Source: JABMRP01 sp964444795 | Lineage (GTDB): Bacteria > Planctomycetota > Planctomycetia > Pirellulales > Thermoguttaceae | DNA length: 26,339 bases | NCBI GenBank assembly: GCA_964444795.1 | Contig: CAYUIQ010000120.1 | Span: forward strand, 1 to 26,339 | Direction: 5' to 3' | Shown here: piece after piece, positions 13,529 to 21,400 of the stretch | How positions within the stretch are numbered: position 1 is the first letter of the stretch | How the letters are laid out: each line of letters starts with the position of its first letter | The notes under the pieces: generated by a model | Told to the model about the DNA's origin: nothing | Databases searched by the model: none | What the model saw: only the letters and a program-made list of their open reading frames with translations | Made by a program: the position numbers and the translations under genes

Positions 13529-16011
13529 CAGAGATCCAACAGGTGATTCAAGACGCGCTACTGCGTTACCACCAGATCCGTCGGAAGCGGGCCTGGCTGG
13601 CAGCCTTTGCGGCGTTCACAGTGATCGTGGCGATTGCGGCCTTGCTCGACCGGATATGGATGTTCTCGGGCCCGGCGCGGTGGTCGGGATGGATCGCGGG
13701 GCTGGCCGTCGCGGCGTGGGCGGCCCGCCGTGCCGCCGGAGGAGCCTGTCCCGATGCGTCGGCCCTGGCCCACCGGGTGGAGGCGGAGGCGGGGGAAACG
13801 GTGCCGGTGGTGGCCACCGCCGTCGATCCGGCCGTACGCCGGACCGCCGACCGCGCGGCGCTGGCCCGACTCCTGCTCGATCGCCTCGACCTGCGAGCCG
13901 CCGAAGCAATTCAGATCGCCCCACCCACATTCCGGGGCCTGTTGCGGGCACCCGCGATCCTGGCCGCCGTGGCCGCGGTGGCGGTGATAACGGTGGTTGC
14001 CCTACAGGGCGGGCAGGGCCTGCTGCGCATGCTGCTCCCCTGGCAGGCGTCGCCATATACCACTTTGGTCCTGGAGGGGCCAGCAGAGGCGTTCCCCGAG
14101 GGCCACGCCTTTACCCTGACCGCCCGCGTGTCGGGCGTTCCGGTCGAGAAGGTGACCCTCTACCGGCAGGGCTCGCCGGAACCGCTGGCCGAAGCCGCGC
14201 CCGATGAGCGGGGCCTGGTGCGCCTGGCGGTGGACGGGCTCGACGGCCCGGCCGATTTCGTGGTTCGTGGGGGAGACGGGCGGTCCGAACCACTGCGCGT
14301 CGAGCCCTATTTCCTGCCCCGCATCGAAGCCTTCCAGATCGCCGTAACCCCGCCCGGCTACGCTGTCCACGCGGCGGACACCGAGACCACCCCCTCGTTC
14401 TCCGCGTTTCGCGGCAGCCGGTTGCGCTATCGCATCCGCCTCAAGGCGCCCGCGGTCTCGGTTGTGGTCCAGCGCAGCGCGCGCGCTCGCAAAGAGGAAT
14501 GGTTGACCGACGAAGAGCGAGCGACGCTCCGGCGCGGCCCGTACGGGGTGCCCGTCGGCGCCGAGGACCCAGATGCCAAAAACCCTGCCGCCGAAAAATC
14601 CGAAGTGCCGGTCTTCCATCCCGACCCCGCCGACCCCCGGGTGTGGGAGGCCGACTGGGATCTGCCCGACCCGGAGGATATCGTGTACCGGCTCGCGATC
14701 GACGGCGAACACGGCGACCGCGTGCGCAACGACGAACCGTGGCGCATCAACGTGCTTTGGGACGAGCCGCCGAAGGTGCGCATCGATGGTCACAACGGGG
14801 GCGAAGTGATCCGCGTTGGGGACGAGTTGGTGCGTTTCGACTTAAGCGCGGTGGACGATGTCCGTCTGGCCGGGGTTCGCCTCGTTTACCGAAAACCGGG
14901 CCAACCCCACGCGAGCCGAGTGATCGTGCTGGCGCCGGACACGCGTCGCACCTGGTCCGGCGCGGAGCTGCTGGCGCTGGCGCCGCTGGACCTGGGACCG
15001 CTGGATATCGTCGCGGTGCATGCCGAGGCGGAGGACGCCAACACGCTGGACGGCCCGGGCGTGGGCCGCTCGGAAATTGTGTTTCTCGAAGTGCCGCTGC
15101 CGGAATCCGAAGATGCCGGGGACGACGGGGGCGGCGGAGGTGGAGGCGGAGGCCAACCGCCGATCAACCCGCTGGAACTGCAGATGGAGATTCTCCGCTC
15201 GACGATGGCGCTGCCCGACGACGCGCCGGACAGCGAGGGGGAGGCCCTGGCGCACGACCAGCGCCAGAACGCGGAGTATACCGGCATGATTGAGCAAGCG
15301 GCGGCCGCGGGAGGTGGTCTCACGGCGGACCTGGCAACGGCGTTGCATGAAGCGCGCTTGTCGATGGAATCGGCCGCTCGGATACTCGATACCTTCCCAC
15401 CGGCTAACGCGGTTCCCCCGGAAGAGGCCGCGCTGGGATCGTTGATCGATGCCGCGAAATTACTTGAGGACTGCAAGTGCGAGCTGCCACCCGCTGAAGG
15501 GGAGGATGGAATGGCCTTTACCCTGCGTCCTCCCCGTGGCCAGAGTGCTGCCTCGGAGGGCGGGGACGAGGATGCGGAGAAGGAGCGGGAAGCCCTGCAC
15601 GGACTTATGGAAGACGTGCGGCGCCAACTTGCCGAGCAGCAGGCCTTGAACCAAGCCTCCGGCCAGGACGGCGAGCGCGCCGACCAACAACAGTCCTTGG
15701 CGGGACAGGCGCGTTCGGCGGCGAGCCAGGCGCGCGGCATACCGGCCTCCGCCGGCCGCCGCGGCGACTCGCGGGCGGCCGCCGAGGAGCTTGATCGGGC
15801 AGCCGGGCTCCAGGACGACACCGCCGAAGCCCTGGCCGGCGGGGAGGATGAAGCGAGTACCCGGCTGGGCGAGCAAAGCGCCGAAGCGCTGGCCGAGGCC
15901 CTGCGGGAACTTGCGGCCCAATTGGAAACCGGAACCTATGAAGGCGAAGCTCATCCCCCGGGTTACGAACGGCTGATCAACGATTACCTGCGATCTATTT
16001 CTCACGAGTGA
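13525..16011 (+). CDS. DUF4175-like membrane protein with Gly linker and helical Gln/Glu/Ala-rich tail
   Basis: From GTG 13525 (AAAGGAG at 13511-13517, seven bases upstream; four-base GTGA overlap with the previous stop) the protein has 828 residues. Two membrane helices lie at residues 23-44 and 51-67 and a third near 138-160. A large extracytoplasmic part with beta-rich, Ig-like segments follows (LVLEGPAEAFPEGHAFTLTA; FQIAVTPPGYAVHA; VDDVRLAGVRLVYR). A run of nine Gly at about 535 leads into a mainly helical tail rich in Ala, Glu and Gln, probably coiled coil. The layout matches the DUF4175-type proteins that accompany MoxR/DUF58/BatA in many operons; their function is unknown. I infer a scaffold or partner of the VWA proteins. 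The frame is open further upstream, to 13423, but that part overlaps BatA coding sequence and is not the start. Confidence 0.8.
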   Translation: MTEIQQVIQDALLRYHQIRRKRAWLAAFAAFTVIVAIAALLDRIWMFSGPARWSGWIAGLAVAAWAARRAAGGACPDASALAHRVEAEAGETVPVVATAVDPAVRRTADRAALARLLLDRLDLRAAEAIQIAPPTFRGLLRAPAILAAVAAVAVITVVALQGGQGLLRMLLPWQASPYTTLVLEGPAEAFPEGHAFTLTARVSGVPVEKVTLYRQGSPEPLAEAAPDERGLVRLAVDGLDGPADFVVRGGDGRSEPLRVEPYFLPRIEAFQIAVTPPGYAVHAADTETTPSFSAFRGSRLRYRIRLKAPAVSVVVQRSARARKEEWLTDEERATLRRGPYGVPVGAEDPDAKNPAAEKSEVPVFHPDPADPRVWEADWDLPDPEDIVYRLAIDGEHGDRVRNDEPWRINVLWDEPPKVRIDGHNGGEVIRVGDELVRFDLSAVDDVRLAGVRLVYRKPGQPHASRVIVLAPDTRRTWSGAELLALAPLDLGPLDIVAVHAEAEDANTLDGPGVGRSEIVFLEVPLPESEDAGDDGGGGGGGGGQPPINPLELQMEILRSTMALPDDAPDSEGEALAHDQRQNAEYTGMIEQAAAAGGGLTADLATALHEARLSMESAARILDTFPPANAVPPEEAALGSLIDAAKLLEDCKCELPPAEGEDGMAFTLRPPRGQSAASEGGDEDAEKEREALHGLMEDVRRQLAEQQALNQASGQDGERADQQQSLAGQARSAASQARGIPASAGRRGDSRAAAEELDRAAGLQDDTAEALAGGEDEASTRLGEQSAEALAEALRELAAQLETGTYEGEAHPPGYERLINDYLRSISHE

Positions 16012-18296
16012 GCATCATGGAGTGGACCCCTTACACAGCCTGGAACTGGATCGCCGCGGGCATCGTCGTGGTCTTTGTCGCGATGGCCTGGTACACCCTG
16101 CGAGCGCCGCATGGCCCACGGGCCGGCCGGCGGCTGCTCTGGCTGGCGTTGCGCGGCGCGTTGCTGGCGATCCTGCTGACGATCCTGCTCCATCCACACC
16201 GGGTCGAGCGCCGCGAGTTCCGGGAGCCCCTGGACGTGGCCGTGGTGCTGGACGACTCGGCGAGCATGGCCCTGCACGACGGACCCGGCGTCGCTCCCCG
16301 GCTGGAACAACTGAAGGAAAGCGCCCAGGCTTTGCGGGAACTGGCCGGGGACGGGGTCCGGCTGCGATGGTATCGCTTTGCCGGCGACGCCCAGCCGGTC
16401 AGCCGCCCCGAGGTCCTCACCGCGACAGGCCGCGCGTCCCGCATCGGCAAGGCCCTGGAGACCGTGCTGGGCGACGAGCGCACCCGCGACCTGGGCGCGG
16501 TGATCCTCGTGAGCGACGGGCAGACGCTCGACCCGGACGCGGCCCGGCGGTCGGCGCGCCTCTACCGGCAGGCCGACATCCCCCTCTACACCCGCCTGGT
16601 GGGTACACCCGAGGAGGACCCGGATCTCCGGTTGTCCAATCTCGCCGCCGCCCAGCAGTCGCTGTACGACCCCCGGGTCCGGGTGACGGGGACCCTGCAC
16701 GCCCCCGGGTTTTCCGGACGAAAGGTCCTGTTACGGGTGCGTTGTGAAGGGCGCGTGCTCCACGAGTCCTTCAAGGCTGTCGAGGAGGCCGCCCGGCCTT
16801 TCGAGCTCACCTTCGACACCCCCTTCAAGGGATTTCAGCGATACCGGGTGGAGGTGCGCCCGGAAGAAGGCGAGCGGCTCGCCGACAACAACGCGGGGGT
16901 GGTCGGGGCGGAGGTGCATGACCGGAAGATCCGGGTCATCTATATGGAAGGTACGCCCCGGGCGGGACACTGGCTGGAAAATGCCCTGGAGACCGATCCC
17001 GACATCGAGGTCACGAGCTTCTTCTTTCCCCAGTCGAGATCCTTCGAGGCCTCCCGTAAGATCCCGTTCTCCGTCGATGCCGATGGGCGCAAGGTCTACA
17101 ACATCGCCCATCCGGTCAAGGGCTACCCGCGGACGCTCGAAGAAATGCTGACCTACGACGTGGTGATCAACAGCGACATTTACAGGGAAGCCTTCACCCC
17201 CGAGCAGTTCGACCACACCGTGGCCCTGGTGGAAGAGCACGGCGGGGGGTTCGTGATGGTGGGCGGCACCACCGCCTTCGGGGCGGGGCACTACGACGAG
17301 ACCGTGATCGACAAACTCATGCCGGTGGATTGCTACGGCAACGAGGGATTCAATTATCGAGGCATCACCCTGGAGGTTCCCGAAGAGATGATGGACCACC
17401 CCGTCATGGCCCTCGGCGCCACCCGGGATGAGACCGCGCGGATCTGGAGGGAACGGTTCCCGGGTTTTTCCGGGCAGAACAAGGTGAACCGGGCCAAGCC
17501 GGGCGCCCGGGTGCTGGCCTTCAACACCGAGCAGTCGAACGACTACGGTCCGCTGGTGGTCTTTGCCGTGCAGCAGATCGGCCGCGGACGCACCATGGCC
17601 TTCACCTCCGACACGACCCAGTCATGGGGGAGCCGATTCCACACCGCATTCGGCACCCCCGAGGACCCGACCCTCTATTACCGGCGTTTCTGGAACCAGG
17701 CCGTCCGCTGGCTGGCCGCCGACCGCATCCGCCGCAAGAGCGGCGAGCTCCGGGTACACCTGGACCGCGGCGTCGCCGTGCCGGGCGAAACCGTCGAGGT
17801 GCGTATCCCCTTCCCGCCCAGCCATCCCGATGCGGCCGTCACCCTGAAGCGAGGGTTGCCGGGGGAGGAACCGGCGCCCGTGGCGTTGATCCGCGACGAA
17901 GTGACCCGCACCTGGCATGCCGACGTCCCGATGGAGACCGAGGGGCAGTGGATCTTTACCGCGCGCATGCCGCGCCCCGGCCTGGATCCGCTCTTCGCCC
18001 ACGCTCTGGTCAACGTGATCCCGGACACCCGGGAATTCGCTTCCACGGCGGCAAACCGCGACCTGATGGCGGAGTTGGCCCGGATCGGACGCGGCCGGTT
18101 GCTGGAAGATGATCCCGGGGCCTGGTCGGTGGAGGTAGACCCGTTGGGCAGCCGCATCATCGAATACGGCCGGCGGGCGGCCTGGGATCGGTGGTGGGTG
18201 ATGGGTTTGCTGCTCGCCCTGCTCACGGTGGAGTGGGGCTTGCGGCGCCGATGGATCGGGGCCGCGACACCAGTCCCGGCGCGGCGTAAATCATAG
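16008..18296 (+). CDS. VWA membrane protein with glutamine amidotransferase-like domain
   Basis: A 762-residue protein. I place the start at GTG 16008, which overlaps the previous stop by four bases as in the two upstream junctions; ATG 16017 is the alternative. Two N-terminal membrane helices (WNWIAAGIVVVFVAMAWYTL and LWLALRGALLAILLTILL) precede a VWA domain with MIDAS motif LDDSASMA (Asp82, Ser84, Ser86) and VILVSDGQTLD. A middle region from VIYMEGTPRAGHWLENAL to the TMAFTSDTTQSWG segment, about residues 305-560, matches the amidotransferase-like (DUF1355/PF07090) fold. At its elbow it reads VGGTTAFGAGHY with no Cys, so glutaminase activity is unlikely. A C-terminal Ig-like part and a last helix (WWVMGLLLALLTVEWGL) follow. 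It is probably inner-membrane bound with the domains outside, and it closes the operon. Confidence 0.87.
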   Translation: MSIMEWTPYTAWNWIAAGIVVVFVAMAWYTLRAPHGPRAGRRLLWLALRGALLAILLTILLHPHRVERREFREPLDVAVVLDDSASMALHDGPGVAPRLEQLKESAQALRELAGDGVRLRWYRFAGDAQPVSRPEVLTATGRASRIGKALETVLGDERTRDLGAVILVSDGQTLDPDAARRSARLYRQADIPLYTRLVGTPEEDPDLRLSNLAAAQQSLYDPRVRVTGTLHAPGFSGRKVLLRVRCEGRVLHESFKAVEEAARPFELTFDTPFKGFQRYRVEVRPEEGERLADNNAGVVGAEVHDRKIRVIYMEGTPRAGHWLENALETDPDIEVTSFFFPQSRSFEASRKIPFSVDADGRKVYNIAHPVKGYPRTLEEMLTYDVVINSDIYREAFTPEQFDHTVALVEEHGGGFVMVGGTTAFGAGHYDETVIDKLMPVDCYGNEGFNYRGITLEVPEEMMDHPVMALGATRDETARIWRERFPGFSGQNKVNRAKPGARVLAFNTEQSNDYGPLVVFAVQQIGRGRTMAFTSDTTQSWGSRFHTAFGTPEDPTLYYRRFWNQAVRWLAADRIRRKSGELRVHLDRGVAVPGETVEVRIPFPPSHPDAAVTLKRGLPGEEPAPVALIRDEVTRTWHADVPMETEGQWIFTARMPRPGLDPLFAHALVNVIPDTREFASTAANRDLMAELARIGRGRLLEDDPGAWSVEVDPLGSRIIEYGRRAAWDRWWVMGLLLALLTVEWGLRRRWIGAATPVPARRKS

Positions 18297-18342
18297 GAGA
18301 TCATGCAAGATGCTACGTAACCGGCCTGCGGGATGGCTGGCC

Positions 18343-18361
18343 CGGCCGCCACGACCGGCCG
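18343..18361 (+). terminator. Possible hairpin between the convergent operon and TPR gene
   Basis: CGGCCG at 18343-18348 and 18356-18361 form a 6-bp GC stem around a 7-base loop, in the 162-base gap between two convergent genes. No T-run is present, so the call as a bidirectional terminator is weak. The gap also holds a 61-codon frame (18310-18495) with a Shine-Dalgarno-like AGGAG upstream, but it runs into the opposing gene and resembles nothing I know. Confidence 0.25.
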
Positions 18362-18458
18362 CTCGGCAAGCCGTCCTTCGATCAGCGCGAGTTGGTCGAC
18401 AGCGCACACGGGTACCGGAGGCGGGCCACAAGAACAAGCACAGAATAGTGCATACAAC

Positions 18459-21400
18459 CTACGCCTCCGGTTGCTCTCCGGAAGCCTTCGGGTAACGTTT
18501 GAGCAGATCTTTCCAGGCCGGGCGTTCCAGAGGATGCAACCGGCCGGTCGACATCCCCAGTTCGAGGGCCTTTTTCAGCGCGGCCGTGGCGGCTGGGCCG
18601 TTGTCCAGTTGGTCCAGCACCTGGGCCCGGTGAAAGTATCGGCTCGCCGTAGGTCGCTTGTCGATCGCCGCATCAAGGTCTACTAGCGCCTTTTCCAGAC
18701 TGCCTTGGGCCTTATCCAGACTGCCTTGGGCCAGGTGAATCATTGCCCGGGAATCGAGAAACTCGTCTGTCGGGTTGCCGGTTTCGACGGCCCAGCCGAT
18801 GGCCCCGTTGATCAGGTCCATCGCCTCGACGAGATTCTCGCGCCGCAGGGCCAGCAGAAAGGCCAGGTTGTTCTGGACCGCGACGTTTGCTTTCTTCTTG
18901 GCTTCTTCGCTCTTTCGAAGGAGTCCGTTCTTCTGAAGGAGTTCTCGGTAGAGCGATATGGCTTCGTCGTACCGCTCATGGCGGCTGAGCCAGTCGGCCA
19001 TCGTTCCCAACAGCGCATCGGCAAGGATCTTCTCGGCACGGGCGATCTGCTCCTCGTCCACCTTGCCCGGGATGAGCAAGAGTGTGACGAGTTCAATCGC
19101 CCGTTTCGGATCGCCTTGGGCCAGATAAATCATCGCCCGAGAATCGAGAAGTGTGCCGGTCTCGTTGCCGGTGTCGATGGCCCCGTTGATCAGGTCCATC
19201 GCCTCGTCGAGGTCTTCGTGCCGCGGGGCCAGCATAAAGGCCAGATTGTTCTGGATCGCGACGATTTCCGCATGCTTCTGAAGGAGTTCTTCTTTATCAT
19301 TTTGAAGGAGTTCTCGGTAGAGCGATACCGCCTCGTCGTACCGTTCCTGGAGGCTGCGCCAGCCGGCCATCACTCCCAACAGCGAGACCGGCCGCTCGTA
19401 CCGCACCAGCGCATCGGCAAGGATTTTCTCAGCACGGGCGATTTGCTTCACGTCCGCCTTGCCCGTGTTGAGCAAGGGCGTGACGAGTTCGATGACGTGC
19501 TCCGCGCGGGCCTCGGGCCGGGCCAGGAACTGCTCGCTCACGTCGAGCGCTTGGTCGATGAGTGGGTCGGGCTCACCCTCTTTGGTGCGCTGCACGCGAC
19601 CCAGGCACACCGCAACGCGCAGGCGGGCGGTCACGAACTCCTCGGGAGCGATCCTTTCGAGAAACCCGACCCAGCGCCCGGCCTCGATGGGCTCGCCTCG
19701 TAGCAGCAGGACGGTGGCATAGTCGGCGGCATAGCGGGAATCTTCCGGCTGTTCGCCGAGGATGCTGATCATCTGCTCGCGGTATTTGGGCCAATTTGCT
19801 TCCGCCAGATGGAGCCGGGCCAGACGGAACCGGTCTTCGAGCGTGGGGCGATCGGCTTCCTGCACGAGGGCCTCATACGTTTTGATTGCCTGCTGGCGCC
19901 GGGCACGCGTGCCGTACGCGTTGAGCACCAGCCCCTTGGTTCGCAGATCCGGGACCGACCGGCGGTTCACGGCCAGATTTTCCTCGACCATCTCCATCGC
20001 GTCGTTGATGTTTTTCTCGCCGCCGCGCGCCAGCAGAAGCAGCGCCAGATTTCGTCGGCTCCAGAGGACGTCGTCCTCGGTGCCCTCGATATCACCCCGT
20101 AAGAATTGCTCCAATAGCTCCTGGACCTTGACTTCCTCGTCTTGCGTGTTGCCCTGGCTGAGGAAGAAATCGGTCACCTGACGGAGGATGATTGCATCCT
20201 TGTTGGAGGCCCGAAACGCTGCTCGGTACTGGGCTTCGGCGTTCTCCGTCTGCTCGATCGCCATGTAACACTGGGCCAGCGCCAAAGGGGCCTGCCCGGG
20301 GGGAATATTCTTCTTGGCCTCTTCGATTGCTGCCTCGGCTTTGTCCGTCTGCTTAGTGCGGCCGAAAAACTGGATCAGCGCGACATGGGTGTCGCGGAGT
20401 TTATCGGCCAACTTGACGGCGTGTCGGAAGTCTTTCTCGGCCTCGTCCAGGAGCTCCTCGCTTCTCTCGGTCTGTCCTTCCTCCTGGGCCTGGACGCCCA
20501 AAACCCCCAGCACCTGACCATGCCAGACATGGTCTCTGTAGTCGACCGAATCGGTGGCCATTTTCGTGGCCCATTGCAGTGCCCGGTCGAAATCCTCCAG
20601 ACGCAAGGAGACATCGGTGGCCATGCGTCCTACGTCGAGCGAAAGCGGGGTCCGGCTCGCCTGCAACCGGCGAATGATTTCGTCGGCCTTACTGTAACGC
20701 TGCCGGACATAAAGAAGCTGCACCACCCGGCGTACCATTTGTGGACTTCGCTCGCCCAGATCGACCGCCCGGCGGAAATTCGCGATCGCCGCGTCCTCGT
20801 CGCCCTGGCTGTCGTGGATCCGGCCGGCTAATAGCGGTACACGTGACCACCTCGGGCGCAGCACGCTTGCCTCGTCCAGGTTTTTCAGGGCGCCGGCGAG
20901 GAGCTTCTCCCGGGCCGCGTCGGCGAGTTGCTCGCCGCTCTCTCCATCGGCTTGCGCTCGCAGGCTGGCGTAAACGGCGGAGCCGTATAGCCAAAGAGGC
21001 CCCCGCCCTTCGATCTGCCGGATCTCCGCCAGAAGCTTGTCCATGTCGGCCGTGTCTTCGGCTTGTAGCGCCAGATCGAACAGCAGTAAGCGGACGCCCA
21101 GGCTGCTGGCCTTTGTCTCGCGAATCTTCTGGCAAAGTGACCGAGTCTGCTCGAAATCACGAATCCTCAGCGACAAGCCGGCCAGGCCTCGCCAAAGATC
21201 GAGGCGATCGGCTTCGGAGAACTGCTCCGCGTTGTCAGCCAACGCGCGCAAGCCTGCCCGCAGTATCGCTTTCGCTTCTGCTGCCGCTTCCGCCTCTGCT
21301 GTCGCTTCCGCCTCCGTTCCGGGTTCCGTTCCGGGTTCTGTTCCGGGTTCTGTTCCGGGTTCTGTTCCGGGTTCCGGACGTTGTACCAGATAACGTCCCC

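Noticed and set aside
18310..18495. Possible sixth operon gene of 61 codons after the last VWA gene
   Set aside because: It has an AGGAG upstream, but the peptide is Arg/Ala-rich, lacks motifs and runs into the opposing TPR gene.
18705..19703. Plus-strand open frame of 332 codons inside the TPR gene
   Set aside because: It looks repetitive only because it mirrors the duplicated TPR block on the other strand.
21316..21375. Tandem 12-base repeats considered as a CRISPR-like array
   Set aside because: The units are contiguous without spacers, in frame, and inside a coding region.
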